A stretch of DNA of 64,000 nt from Bacillota bacterium (GCA_023443745.1 JAEZTB010000002.1:186001-250000); one strand, 5' to 3'. Positions 52,558 through 61,818 are shown, counted from the first letter of the stretch. Made by a program: numbers and translations. The notes: generated by a model not told the origin, from the sequence alone.

Positions 52558-54033
52558 ATGGATAAAAGATTCGCCATTTCTGAATACCCTGATACCACTG
52601 CAATCGTAAAACAACTCGATGAGCTGATTCAAAAACCTGTTTACACAATCCGGCCCGATGCCTTAAAAAACTATGAGAATGAATACTATGACAAGAAATG
52701 TGCCCAATCCAAAAGAATGATCGAGGAAGCCAAAGAGATAATTCCAGGTGGGGTCCAGCATAACCTTGCCTTCAACTATCCCTTCCCTCTGGTTTTTACA
52801 AAAGCCGAAGGTGCTTATCTCTATGACATTGATGGCAACCGTTATTATGATTTCCTCCAGGCCGGCGGTCCAACAGTTCTTGGAAGCAACCCCATTGAAG
52901 TCCGCAGCCGGGTTATTGACCTTTTAAATGATTGCGGCCCTTCCACAGGACTGTTCCATGAATTTGAGTATAAGCTTGCAAAGAAAATCTCAGAAAGCTT
53001 TGAAGCCGTACAAATGTTCAGAATGCTTGGCTCCGGCACCGAAGCCTGTATGGCTGCCATCCGTGTTGCACGCCTTGCCACCAAGAAGAAGTACATATTA
53101 AAAATGGGCGGAGCCTATCACGGCTGGAGCGACCAATTGGCTTACGGCATCCGCATTCCCGGCTCCAAATGGACACAAGCTCACGGCGTTCCGCGATTCT
53201 GTTTTAAACATACACAGGAATTCTTCCCCAATGATCTAAACGACCTGGAAAAGAAACTTCGGCGAAACAGCCTGCGAGGTGGAACTGCTGCTGTGCTGAT
53301 TGAGCCGGTAGGCCCGGAAAGCGGGACCAGACCTCTGGATAAGGATTTCAACAAGGGTGTAGAAGCACTCTGCCGCAAATACGGGGCTCTTTTGATATTT
53401 GACGAGGTGGTAACCGCTTTCAGAATCGGTATGGCAGGCGCACAGGGCTATTTTGGCGTTTCTCCCGACCTGACGGTTTTCGGCAAGGTGGTGGCCGGTG
53501 GCTATCCAGGAGCAGGCGGTCTGGGAGGCAAGAAAGAGTATATGAAATATCTTGCTGCAGGTATCCAGTCAGGGGACAAACATAAAAAAGCGCTGATCGG
53601 CGGCACCATGGCTGCCAACCCCTTAAGCTGCGTTGCCGGTTACTATTCGCTTTGCGAAATCGAAAGGACAAACGCCGCACAAAAAGCAGGGCTCATGGGT
53701 GATAAGCTGGTGAAAGGCCTGCAAGCCCTCGTTAAGAAGCACGAGCTTCCCTTCGTTGTATTCAATCAAGGCTCCATATGCCATCTTGAGACAGTGGGAA
53801 CTATGCACTTTTCCATTAACTGGTCCAAGCCCTGGCAAATTCCCGATGTACTAAAAGCTACCTCTCAACGTAAAAAGGAAATGGAGCATATGGGCGCCGC
53901 CTATATGGCTGAGGGTATTGTAACCTTAGCAGGCAGCAGACTTTATACGAGTGCGGCTTATACGGATGAGATGATCGATGATGTTCTGTCCAGGTTTGAT
54001 AAGGTATTTGCAAATGTAGCAGTTACAGAATAA
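52558..54033 (+). CDS. Class III aminotransferase, glutamate-1-semialdehyde-aminomutase-like
   Basis: PLP enzyme of 491 residues, fold type I, with a long N-terminal extension before the aminotransferase core. Visible motifs are PGGVQHNLAFNYPFPLVFTKAEGAYLYDIDGNRYYDF, GSGTEACMAAIRVAR, the cofactor Asp in LLIFDEVVTAFR (about 278-289), Lys in VFGKVVAGGYPGAGG (Schiff base) and GGTMAANPLSC. It is not a standard heme-pathway HemL: it is longer, lies in a catabolic operon and has a TetR-controlled promoter. GGAGGG precedes the ATG at 52558. It should transfer or move an amino group on a hydroxylated small substrate; the substrate is unknown. Confidence 0.88.
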   Translation: MDKRFAISEYPDTTAIVKQLDELIQKPVYTIRPDALKNYENEYYDKKCAQSKRMIEEAKEIIPGGVQHNLAFNYPFPLVFTKAEGAYLYDIDGNRYYDFLQAGGPTVLGSNPIEVRSRVIDLLNDCGPSTGLFHEFEYKLAKKISESFEAVQMFRMLGSGTEACMAAIRVARLATKKKYILKMGGAYHGWSDQLAYGIRIPGSKWTQAHGVPRFCFKHTQEFFPNDLNDLEKKLRRNSLRGGTAAVLIEPVGPESGTRPLDKDFNKGVEALCRKYGALLIFDEVVTAFRIGMAGAQGYFGVSPDLTVFGKVVAGGYPGAGGLGGKKEYMKYLAAGIQSGDKHKKALIGGTMAANPLSCVAGYYSLCEIERTNAAQKAGLMGDKLVKGLQALVKKHELPFVVFNQGSICHLETVGTMHFSINWSKPWQIPDVLKATSQRKKEMEHMGAAYMAEGIVTLAGSRLYTSAAYTDEMIDDVLSRFDKVFANVAVTE

Positions 54034-54050
54034 TTGCGAGGGGTGCCGAT

Positions 54051-55229
54051 ATGACGATTCAAGAGGCCAAAGAAACGGTTGTACTGGCAGGTAAAATGCT
54101 TGTCAAGTCGGGTTTGATTGCGCGCACCTGGGGAAATGTAAGCTGTCGGATCAGCAGCAGCCACTTTGTGATTACACCCAGCGGCAGGGATTATCTATCA
54201 CTGACTCCGGAAGAGATCGTAGAAGTTGCTATTTCCGATTGCAGCTACAGCAGCAGCATCAAGCCTTCCTCTGAAAAGGGCGTTCATGCGGAGGTTTACA
54301 AGCTCCATCCTGAGATCAGCTTTGTCATTCATACCCATCAGAAGCAGGCCTCTGCGGTTAGCGCCATGATGCTGGATACTATCAGCGTTTCAAAGGATTT
54401 CCCCTCCCTTAGTGGCCAGGTGATCTGTGCAGCCTATGGGCTTCCAGGGACAAAAAAGCTGCGCCGCGGTGTAGCAGAAGCGCTTGCTCGTTCCAAAGGA
54501 AAGGCTGTCATCATGAAAAATCATGGTGCCTTTTGCTTTGGTCAGAATTATGAAGAGACCTTCAAGGTTGCCCATGAGCTTGAAAGCGCCTGCGAACGTT
54601 TCATTCGGAATATGTATGCTGAATTAAGCAAGAAGCCAGATACGGATTTTGAACAAATAGGTTGCTTCGCTCTTTCAAAGCTTACGGGTAAAGCAGTAAC
54701 GACAACCAACAGAGGCCCTGTCCTTTCCTGTGTGAGCAAAAGGACAGAAAAAGGCTTCCGTTTGCATATCAATGGTGAATCTCAGGATTATTCCTTTGAA
54801 CATTTGCCGGATTATCCTGAAGCGGAAATTCATCATGAAATTTATAAAGAACATAAAAACATACATTACATCATTCACACAGACGCACCGAGCATTACAG
54901 CAGTGTCCTGCGCCGGTATCAAAGTCCGTCCGTTACTTGACGATTTTGCTCAAATAGCAGGAATTTCTGTTGGCAATGTAGAAATGAATAGTAAAAGGAT
55001 TTCAGCCGCATTAAAGAACGTCTCCGCCGTTATGCTTAAAAACAACGGCGCACTGTGCTGCGGAAGCACAAAAGGTGACGCTGAAGCAGTGAGCATGGTG
55101 GTGGAAAAGAATTGTATCGCTCTGATAAGTGCGGCTCTGCTCGGCAAAGTCAAGCCCATTAACGGTTTTGAGTGCCGCCTGATGCGGTTCGTCTATTTGA
55201 AAAAGTACTCCAAGCAGGCTCATATTTAA
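54051..55229 (+). CDS. Two-domain class II aldolase/adducin protein
   Basis: Cytoplasmic protein of 392 residues made of two class II aldolase (adducin-like) domains. Domain 1 (about 1-190) keeps the zinc ligands His-x-His in FVIHTHQKQ (about 97-99) and the third His in MKNHGAF (about 158), with a Glu in SSEKGVHAEVY. Domain 2 (about 205-380) repeats the fold but has HTD in place of HTH and NNG in place of NHG, so it likely lacks zinc and activity. Single-domain members are L-fuculose-phosphate-type aldolases. It lies 17 bp after the aminotransferase gene and 52 bp before the MFS gene, consistent with one operon for a phosphorylated sugar-like substrate. Confidence 0.87.
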   Translation: MTIQEAKETVVLAGKMLVKSGLIARTWGNVSCRISSSHFVITPSGRDYLSLTPEEIVEVAISDCSYSSSIKPSSEKGVHAEVYKLHPEISFVIHTHQKQASAVSAMMLDTISVSKDFPSLSGQVICAAYGLPGTKKLRRGVAEALARSKGKAVIMKNHGAFCFGQNYEETFKVAHELESACERFIRNMYAELSKKPDTDFEQIGCFALSKLTGKAVTTTNRGPVLSCVSKRTEKGFRLHINGESQDYSFEHLPDYPEAEIHHEIYKEHKNIHYIIHTDAPSITAVSCAGIKVRPLLDDFAQIAGISVGNVEMNSKRISAALKNVSAVMLKNNGALCCGSTKGDAEAVSMVVEKNCIALISAALLGKVKPINGFECRLMRFVYLKKYSKQAHI

Positions 55230-55281
55230 GGAATCACAAACATTGAACCATTGCAAAATACCCAATAAGGGGGTTCTACAT

Positions 55282-56511
55282 ATGTCATCCGTTAAAATGC
55301 CATCGATGGACAATAGCCCGTCATCCTATCGTTGGATCATTCTGCTGGCTATTGTCCCAATCATTATCTCCACAGAAATGATGTGGCTTTCTCTGGCACC
55401 CATATCCAGCATGGCCGAAAGCTTTTACGGGGTCGGCAGTATGAGTGTAACCCTGTTTTCAATGAGCTATATGATCATGTACATTATTTTTTCACTACCC
55501 GCTTCCTGGGTGGTAGATCATTTCGGCTACAGATACTCCCTCATCATAGGTGCTGTCATTACTGCAGTTTTCGGACTGATCCGAGCTCTTTTTGCAGACC
55601 ATTTCACCATCGTACTTATCGCACAGTTTATTATTGCCATTGGCCAGCCGTTTCTTCTGAATATTTCTACAAAGGTTCCCGCCAACTGGTTTCCGCTCTC
55701 CGAACGCTCCACGGCTGCCGGCATATTGACAATGGCCCAGTATATCGGTTTTGCAGTTCCCATGCTACTGGCTCCCATGATTGCAGAAAGCTCCGGCATA
55801 CCGGCATCCTTCATGGTTTTTGCCATTATAGCAGTTGTTTCCGCTCTGATCGCCATTGTATTCACGCGGGAAAAACCTCTTGTCCCCCCTGCCGGCCCTG
55901 TTGCGCCGAAAGAAGATTTAAGCCTGGCATCGGTGAAAAAGCTGTTTTCCAATAAAGCCTTTGTACTGGTGCTCTTTATTTGCTTTATTTCTATTGGCAT
56001 ATTCAATACATTGTTAACCTTAATTGAAGCCATACTGCTTCCCCGCGGCATCACTTCCACCCAGGCGGGTATTGTAGGTGCGGTTTTTGTCATTGCAGGC
56101 GTCATTGGTGCAGTTGTTTTGCCTATTATTTCAGATAAGCTTCGAATAAGAGCACCTTTTTTTATTGGTGCCATTTCATTACTGGTACCGGTTTATCTGG
56201 GCTTCACATTTGTGCCGAACTTTATCCTGATTGTTATATTAGCCGGGATTGCAGGTTTTTCAATCATGGGCGTCGCTCCAATTTTGTTCCAGCATGGGGC
56301 TGAAGTGGCCTACCCCATACAGGAAGGAACCTCTCTTGGAATTCTTCTCCTGATGGGGCAGATATCCGGTACTCTATTTGTTTATCTTTTCGAAATACTG
56401 GAAAACGCATCCGGTTCTGTGGTCTGGCCCATGCTGCTGGTCGTAATTTTAACGGTGGCAGAATTGCCTGCGACGCTACGGATAAAGGAATCGAATATGG
56501 TCAATCAATGA
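55282..56511 (+). CDS. MFS transporter of the aminotransferase/aldolase operon
   Basis: Inner-membrane transporter of 409 residues with 12 hydrophobic segments. The loop after TM2 (VVDHFGYRYSLIIG, about 62-75) carries an MFS motif A-like pattern and the sixth TM is followed by a cytoplasmic loop FTREKPLVPPAGPVAPKED. The ATG at 55282 has GGGGG 8 nt upstream; the longer TTG-started frame from 55243 is rejected. It is the last gene of the operon and probably imports the compound consumed by the aminotransferase, kinase and aldolase. The N-terminal third resembles FLVCR-type MFS proteins, but that relation is uncertain. Confidence 0.85.
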   Translation: MSSVKMPSMDNSPSSYRWIILLAIVPIIISTEMMWLSLAPISSMAESFYGVGSMSVTLFSMSYMIMYIIFSLPASWVVDHFGYRYSLIIGAVITAVFGLIRALFADHFTIVLIAQFIIAIGQPFLLNISTKVPANWFPLSERSTAAGILTMAQYIGFAVPMLLAPMIAESSGIPASFMVFAIIAVVSALIAIVFTREKPLVPPAGPVAPKEDLSLASVKKLFSNKAFVLVLFICFISIGIFNTLLTLIEAILLPRGITSTQAGIVGAVFVIAGVIGAVVLPIISDKLRIRAPFFIGAISLLVPVYLGFTFVPNFILIVILAGIAGFSIMGVAPILFQHGAEVAYPIQEGTSLGILLLMGQISGTLFVYLFEILENASGSVVWPMLLVVILTVAELPATLRIKESNMVNQ

Positions 56512-56528
56512 TAATATGGCCTTCGGTT

Positions 56529-57260
56529 TCATTTTTTGCGTGCTGCTATCAGCAGCATCATCGGTCGGCGCATCTCATCCTTCATTCCAGGCTCATTCAT
56601 AAGGTCATCAGCCGGTTTAGGCTCTACCAGGTTGATGATCTCAAAGCCGCATTGGAGAAGCGTGTTTACATAAGTGGTGAGGGTTTTATGATATTTCATA
56701 ACTTCCTCGCCCAGAAAGACCGCTTTGCGAACACCTTCTTCAAAGTAATGGTCCACCGGCCAGTGTAAAGGCTTTCCATTAGCATCGCAATACCACTGCT
56801 GGTTGCCTTGGGCAGTAAAAACCGAATGCTCGACAGAAAAAACAAAATGACCGCCGCGCATCAGACATCGGTTTATCTTCATGCAAATATCTTCAAAGGA
56901 TTTAATATAGTGAAATACAAGCGAGCTGATAACAACATCAAAAGAGTTTTCCGGGTAATCGATATCTTCAATGGGCATGTGCACATATTCAATAAGCTGC
57001 GAGGCTGTTTTTTCTTTTGCCTCCTGCAGCATCTTTTCTGAAAGATCCACTCCAACCACCGACTTCGCGCCTTGTTCGACGGCATAGCGGCAGTGCCAGC
57101 CAAATCCGCACCCAAGATCCAAAACTCGTTTGCCCTGAAAATCCGGCATCATTTTCTGTAGCTCATGCCATTCGCCGGCCGCCTGCAAACCACCTATAGA
57201 ACGTGCCATTTGCTTATATTGCTTAAAAAATTGCATATTATCATATTTGTTTTCTTTCAT
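56529..57260 (-). CDS. Class I SAM-dependent methyltransferase
   Basis: Cytoplasmic methyltransferase of 243 residues. Motif I is VLDLGCGFGWHCRYAVEQGAKSVVGVDLS (about 45-73), followed by YVHMPIEDIDYPENSFDVVISSLVFHYIK (motifs II-III, about 90-118) and RCLMRGGHFVFSVEH. The pattern fits UbiE/Methyltransf_11-type small-molecule methyltransferases. GAGG lies upstream of the ATG. It is the last of three minus-strand genes (DUF1697, epimerase, methyltransferase) with gaps of 11 and 27 bp. The acceptor is unknown. Confidence 0.87.
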   Translation of the reverse strand: MKENKYDNMQFFKQYKQMARSIGGLQAAGEWHELQKMMPDFQGKRVLDLGCGFGWHCRYAVEQGAKSVVGVDLSEKMLQEAKEKTASQLIEYVHMPIEDIDYPENSFDVVISSLVFHYIKSFEDICMKINRCLMRGGHFVFSVEHSVFTAQGNQQWYCDANGKPLHWPVDHYFEEGVRKAVFLGEEVMKYHKTLTTYVNTLLQCGFEIINLVEPKPADDLMNEPGMKDEMRRPMMLLIAARKK

Positions 57261-57287
57261 GTTTCATACCTCTGCTAGCTAAAACAA

Positions 57288-58241
57288 TTAGCCTACAGCC
57301 TCTCTTTTAAATGTATTTTGCTCCCATTGAATAGTCCGCATTAGACCTTCTTCCAATGAAACTACCTCAGCATAACCCAGTTTCGTCCTGATTTTAGTAG
57401 TGTCCATAACGAAGGGTTGTTCCAGATTCAGCCCTGACGAAAAATCGGTTGTATTGCCATCAAGGCTTATACGGATCTCCCCATACCAATTCATCAGCTT
57501 TGCAATCTGTCTTGACCACTCCAATTCGGTAAAGGTATCATGGTGGGACAGGTTATATATTTCTCCTGCAGGACTTTTTTCGGCTGCCAGTACAATGCCG
57601 TGTGCTACATCATCTACATAGCATTTGCTTGAACGAAATTTTGCCATCCCGGAAGATAGCTCAATGGCTTCCGCTCCACTCCCCATCTGTCGGATAATAT
57701 CCGAAAAACGGCGATTGGGGTCGTTTTCTCCATAAACCATTCCTAAACGCAAGATGACCGAATCCAACACAGGGCTTTGCAAAGCAGCTTTTTCCACCAG
57801 GATTTTCTCGTAGCTATATGCGAAATCGGTTTCAAGCTTGCCTCGATAGGGAAAAAGCACCTCCCGAAGTGCTGATTGCTCCGTAAAGGGAATGGGCTCA
57901 ATCGGGCCGGAGACAAGTCCCGTAAGCACGCCATAGCCCCTATATACATCAGCACTAGAAATAATCACAGTTCGCGTTCGTCTTTTCCCAAGTGCCTGTT
58001 CCAATGCTTCGATGTGGCTTTGATACAAGGCAACCATATGGACAATAATATCCGGCTTCGCTAACTCGACGGCTCTTTTAATATCTGCGGAAACGTTACA
58101 GTCACCCTGTATCTGCACGTATTCATCAGATATATTGCTTTTATTACGATGAAACAAGGTCACATGATGTCCTGCTTTATGGAAATACTTAGCTGAAACT
58201 GGGCCGATAAATTTAGTACCGCCTATAATCAAGACGTTCAT
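57288..58241 (-). CDS. NAD-dependent epimerase/dehydratase family protein
   Basis: Cytoplasmic short-chain-dehydrogenase-type protein of 317 residues. The nucleotide motif is at the N-terminus (VLIIGGTKFIGPVSAKYFHKAGHHV; GxxxxG form GGTKFIG), and a Tyr-Lys catalytic pair appears as YSYEKILVEKAA (about 144-155; Y-x-x-x-K shifted form). The C-terminal half binds a nucleotide-sugar-like substrate in relatives. AGGAGG precedes the ATG. It is the middle gene of the three-gene unit; the match to the classical YxxxK is slightly irregular, so activity is plausible but not certain. Confidence 0.83.
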   Translation of the reverse strand: MNVLIIGGTKFIGPVSAKYFHKAGHHVTLFHRNKSNISDEYVQIQGDCNVSADIKRAVELAKPDIIVHMVALYQSHIEALEQALGKRRTRTVIISSADVYRGYGVLTGLVSGPIEPIPFTEQSALREVLFPYRGKLETDFAYSYEKILVEKAALQSPVLDSVILRLGMVYGENDPNRRFSDIIRQMGSGAEAIELSSGMAKFRSSKCYVDDVAHGIVLAAEKSPAGEIYNLSHHDTFTELEWSRQIAKLMNWYGEIRISLDGNTTDFSSGLNLEQPFVMDTTKIRTKLGYAEVVSLEEGLMRTIQWEQNTFKREAVG

Positions 58242-58252
58242 CTTTTTACCTC

Positions 58253-58831
58253 CTAAGTGCCAAGGGTTAAGGCCTTCCTGGTCTTTGATAATGCATGAAG
58301 TTTTTTAATTGTTTTCCAGTTGCGAACAGTCTGCGGTACATCCAGCTTTTGAAGATGATTCGCAAGCTTTGAATTTCTAATGCTATGACGTAATAAAAGA
58401 TAGATATCCCGATTTTCGATTCTATACTCATCATTTTCGCTTTTGTAAGTATTCAGGAGCTCTGTTTTTTCTTGAGAAGGGGCTTTAATCAGCATGGAGA
58501 CATATAGGCTTTCTCCTTCCGAATTTGACAATTCTGCTTCCGCCACCTCTACCTCTGAAAATGGGCAAGCCTGGATAAGCCGTTCTAGCTCGGCAGCTGT
58601 TCTCAAAACAACAAAGGTTGAAAATCCAAAATTTGTCTCAAGCCCATACTCTATTTTCTTTCGTAGTGTATCTTCATCTTTATTTGATTCAAATATAACA
58701 TTGCCGCTTTGAATATAGGTTTCTACACGAATAAGACCTATTGATTCAAACATGCGTTGTAAATCTGCCATCTTAATCTTGTTTTTTCCACCTACATTAA
58801 TTCCCCGCAATAACGCTATAAAAACGGCCAT
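58253..58831 (-). CDS. DUF1697 family protein
   Basis: Cytoplasmic protein of 192 residues of the DUF1697 family. Diagnostic features are the N-terminal FIALLRGINVGGKNKIKMADLQRMFESIG and VETYIQSGNVIFESN (about 36-50), and the late RNWKTIKKL segment (about 169). The family has an alpha/beta fold and unknown activity. GGAG is upstream of the ATG. It is the first gene of the unit with the epimerase and methyltransferase. Confidence 0.87.
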   Translation of the reverse strand: MAVFIALLRGINVGGKNKIKMADLQRMFESIGLIRVETYIQSGNVIFESNKDEDTLRKKIEYGLETNFGFSTFVVLRTAAELERLIQACPFSEVEVAEAELSNSEGESLYVSMLIKAPSQEKTELLNTYKSENDEYRIENRDIYLLLRHSIRNSKLANHLQKLDVPQTVRNWKTIKKLHALSKTRKALTLGT

Positions 58832-58944
58832 TTTATCATCTCCAACTCGCTCTCATTCAGCACTCCCTGCAATGCGGACAGTTATCTGCCCCTTTTACAG
58901 ATCTTGGGCACTCTTATAAAAGTTATTGTAATGCATATCGCGTT

Positions 58945-58974
58945 TTCTATCAACAGAAGTGGTTCTATCAACAG
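58945..58974 (+). repeat. Two direct 12-bp repeats upstream of the acyltransferase gene
   Basis: TTCTATCAACAG occurs at 58945-58956 and again at 58963-58974, an 18-bp period. The pair lies about 110 bp before the start codon at 59082. Regulatory function is possible but unproven. Confidence 0.45.
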
Positions 58975-59081
58975 GAATAAAATTACTGCACCAACTTTAT
59001 GAAATCTCCACGCGTCATATAAATAGCACACTGTTAATCACAGAATTATTCTAAGAGTCGCATCAGGAGGTAATATATATA

Positions 59082-60956
59082 ATGAATTCACTGTCTAACA
59101 AACAAAGTACAAACGTGTGTGCAAAAACGAAACGCTATATGCCAGGACTTGATGGTTTGCGAACCTTATCCATTTTTGCAGTTGTCGCTTATCATCTGAA
59201 TTTCTCATGGGCTTCCGGAGGGTTTCTCGGAGTTGGAATCTTCTTTACATTATCTGGGTATCTTATCACCGACAGGCTAATGTTGGAGTGGCAAAATACA
59301 GGGAAGATCAACCTGAAGGATTTTTGGATTAAAAGAATTCGAAGGCTCACACCCGTATTGTTCATTATGCTAGGAATAGTTTATTTATGGTTGTTTTTAC
59401 TCGAACCATCACGCATTGAATCATTGCAGGGTGACTTTATATCTGCCGTGCTACCCATTAACAACTGGTGGAAGATATTTCATAATGTATCCTACTTTGA
59501 AAGCTTTGGTCCACAATCACCGATCGGTCATGTCTGGTCATTGGCTATCGAGGAGCAATTTTATTTATTATGGCCGGTCATTCTAATAATAGGATTGCGC
59601 TTTATACCAAAACGCCGTGAGCTGATACTAATTATAACTTGCGGGGCAGCAGCTTCGATACTTGCCATGGGATTGATTTATGAACCCGGGGCTGATCCAA
59701 GCCGAGTTTATTATGGAACCGATACCCGAGCCTTTGCTTTGCTGATCGGTGCGATTTTTGCCATTAGATTCCCCAGCTTTAAATTGCCTAAACAAATTTC
59801 TGCTAAGTCACGTTTAGCGCTTGATATCATGGGTGGATTAAGCCTGTTGTGTATTCTCATATTCATTTGGAAAACGAATGAATATCAAATCTCCTTATAT
59901 TTTGGAGGATTGGCCGTTTTCTCAATTATGTCAGCTATTGTTACAGTCATACTTGCTCATCCAGCCAGTAGAGTGGCTGGACTCATAGGTTGTAAACCAC
60001 TTAGATGGATCGGGACCCGTTCGTATAGTCTTTACCTTTGGCATTATCCAGTAATAATCCTTACCAGTCCGACTGTAGATACCGGAGATTTCAATGGAGG
60101 GCGAGTTGTTCTTCAGTTAGCTATGACCTTTCTTTTAGCTGAGCTTTCTTGGAGATTTGTCGAAGAGCCCATTCGCCGTGGCGCACTTACTCAATTAAAA
60201 AGAAATATACCCGCAATAATTGGAAAGTCAATGCTGAGCATTGTTATAGTTTTATTTGCTTTACATTTTGCTTACTCCTCAACCCTTCTTAATGGAGATG
60301 CCAGTTCGTTGGCTACCCCGCCTGCAGACAACATGCAGGAACAAAATGATAATTCTGAAGAAGATAATCATGAGTCACCTCCGCAAACTGCAGACCCCAG
60401 TGAACCTATCAATGATATATCAGGTCAGCCATCTGATGAGCAAAGGCCAGCTACACCTCCTCCCATAAAGAAAGATGAAATTGGCAAAGGAATAATAGCC
60501 ATAGGTGATTCTGTTATACTGGATGCAAAACCGTATCTGGAAAAACTTTTACCCGGCATAATAATTGACGGGAAGGTCGGAAGGCAGATGGCACAGGCAC
60601 AAGAAGTGATCGATCAACTCAAGGCTAATGGCAAGCTCGGTAATCGCGTTATTATAGCACTCGGTTCAAATGGTTCCTTTAGTGCAAAGCAATTGAAGCA
60701 GTTATTGACATCTCTCGAAGATATGCAACAAATAATTCTTGTGAATACGCGTGTTCCCAAAAAATGGCAAAACATTGTAAACTCAGATTTGGACAAGGTT
60801 GCATCAGAATTTCCTAATGCAACAATTGTAGACTGGTTTTCTGCCAGCAAAGGAAAGGATTCGTTTTTTTGTAATGATGGCGTTCATTTAGAACGTGAAG
60901 GCGCAAGCTACTATGCTTCAATTATCGCTGATGCTGTAGTGGAAGAAGGAAAATAG
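59082..60956 (+). CDS. OatA-like membrane acyltransferase with C-terminal SGNH domain
   Basis: Membrane O-acyltransferase of 624 residues. Residues about 20-390 are the acyltransferase-3 domain with about ten helices and the family signature MPGLDGLRTLSIFAVVAYHL; a Pro/Ser/Glu-rich linker (about 405-460) leads to an extracytoplasmic SGNH esterase-like domain (about 465-620) with GDSV (block I Ser), ALGSNG (block III Asn) and DGVHL (block V Asp/His). This is the layout of OatA, which O-acetylates peptidoglycan and gives lysozyme resistance; other targets are possible. AGGAGG precedes the ATG. It stands alone and is convergent with erm. Confidence 0.87.
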   Translation: MNSLSNKQSTNVCAKTKRYMPGLDGLRTLSIFAVVAYHLNFSWASGGFLGVGIFFTLSGYLITDRLMLEWQNTGKINLKDFWIKRIRRLTPVLFIMLGIVYLWLFLLEPSRIESLQGDFISAVLPINNWWKIFHNVSYFESFGPQSPIGHVWSLAIEEQFYLLWPVILIIGLRFIPKRRELILIITCGAAASILAMGLIYEPGADPSRVYYGTDTRAFALLIGAIFAIRFPSFKLPKQISAKSRLALDIMGGLSLLCILIFIWKTNEYQISLYFGGLAVFSIMSAIVTVILAHPASRVAGLIGCKPLRWIGTRSYSLYLWHYPVIILTSPTVDTGDFNGGRVVLQLAMTFLLAELSWRFVEEPIRRGALTQLKRNIPAIIGKSMLSIVIVLFALHFAYSSTLLNGDASSLATPPADNMQEQNDNSEEDNHESPPQTADPSEPINDISGQPSDEQRPATPPPIKKDEIGKGIIAIGDSVILDAKPYLEKLLPGIIIDGKVGRQMAQAQEVIDQLKANGKLGNRVIIALGSNGSFSAKQLKQLLTSLEDMQQIILVNTRVPKKWQNIVNSDLDKVASEFPNATIVDWFSASKGKDSFFCNDGVHLEREGASYYASIIADAVVEEGK

Positions 60957-61002
60957 GGTGTCCTGTCCTAATGTGCCGTTCCTTCCGAAGGACAGAACAC
61001 CC
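60956..61002. terminator. Imperfect hairpin between convergent acyltransferase and erm genes
   Basis: GGGTGT-C-CTGTCC pairs with GGACAG-A-ACACCC (one mismatch, 12 pairs, 21-nt loop). There is no T-run after it, so intrinsic termination is uncertain; it may still end transcription between convergent genes. Confidence 0.4.
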
Positions 61003-61040
61003 GTCCCGGTATTGCATTATATTAGCATGCTATGCACATT

Positions 61041-61811
61041 TCATAATATACGAAACATTTTATAGCACCGAAACAAGCAGAGCCACTGAATATAGAGTGT
61101 TTCTTCATTCTCATGTAACGGCGGCAATTGCGCCAATTTTAAGGATAAAGAGATTTGCTTCTTTGTCAGCAAGCTCTTTTTGCCAAACAACCCGTATTTT
61201 ACGGAATGCTCCACAAACTTTTTGTAGGCCCCGAAATCCGCTCTGTCGATGTCCGGCTTCCGCTTGTACGATAAGTGCAACAAAACCGAGTCCACTGAAG
61301 GTTTTGGATGGAAATCCTCTTTCCTGAAATGATAGAGGATTTTCATTTCCCATTTTGGCTTAAGAAGTAGCGATTTACTGGTTTCCCTCGGAATTCCCAT
61401 AAATCTTTTTGCGGCTCCTTTTTCCAAAACAATCCATATTTCATCAGGTGGATTTGGCGCTTCCGTTAATTTATTTATAATTTCCGAGGTAATAAAATAT
61501 GGAATATTCGAAAAAACTTTGTACTCTTCTTTTTTGGGTAAATGGAACCTTAGGAAATTGCCATTAATGAGCTTGAGGTTTTTGACCTCCTTCAATTTTG
61601 CAGCAGATTTTTCGAACAATTCTTTATCGATTTCGATTGAGTAAAGATATCGACATTTTTTACATAGCACACTTGTAAGGTGTCCTTTTCCAGTTCCAAT
61701 CTCAAGCACAGTATCATCTTTATTGATTGTGCTCAGATTAACAATCCTCTCTATGAGCCGCTTACTCGTCATAAAGTTTTGGGAAACGGCAAAATTTCTA
61801 CTATTCGGCAT
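61041..61811 (-). CDS. erm: 23S rRNA (adenine-N6) dimethyltransferase, Erm family
   Basis: Cytoplasmic SAM-dependent enzyme of 256 residues expected to methylate A2058 of 23S rRNA and confer resistance to macrolides, lincosamides and streptogramin B. The start is SRNFAVSQNFMTSKRLIERIV, motif I is VLEIGTGKGHLTSVL (about 35-49), and motif IV is FSNIPYFITSEIINKL (about 98-113). The C-terminal domain has the usual FHPKPSVDSVLLHL strand (about 165-178). NIPY and leader-based control point to Erm rather than KsgA, which usually has NLPY and no attenuator. AGGAGG precedes the ATG and is partly covered by a hairpin; a stalling leader peptide lies upstream. Confidence 0.88.
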   Translation of the reverse strand: MPNSRNFAVSQNFMTSKRLIERIVNLSTINKDDTVLEIGTGKGHLTSVLCKKCRYLYSIEIDKELFEKSAAKLKEVKNLKLINGNFLRFHLPKKEEYKVFSNIPYFITSEIINKLTEAPNPPDEIWIVLEKGAAKRFMGIPRETSKSLLLKPKWEMKILYHFRKEDFHPKPSVDSVLLHLSYKRKPDIDRADFGAYKKFVEHSVKYGLFGKKSLLTKKQISLSLKLAQLPPLHENEETLYIQWLCLFRCYKMFRIL

Positions 61812-61818
61812 TTTATTT

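Noticed and set aside
52558..54033. HemL, the heme-pathway glutamate-1-semialdehyde aminomutase
   Set aside because: The protein is longer than HemL, has no heme genes nearby and lies in a TetR-controlled operon with an aldolase, a kinase and an importer.
61041..61811. KsgA (16S rRNA dimethyltransferase) instead of Erm
   Set aside because: The NIPY motif, the shorter length, the ErmD-like leader and the isolated position favour Erm; a tree would settle it.
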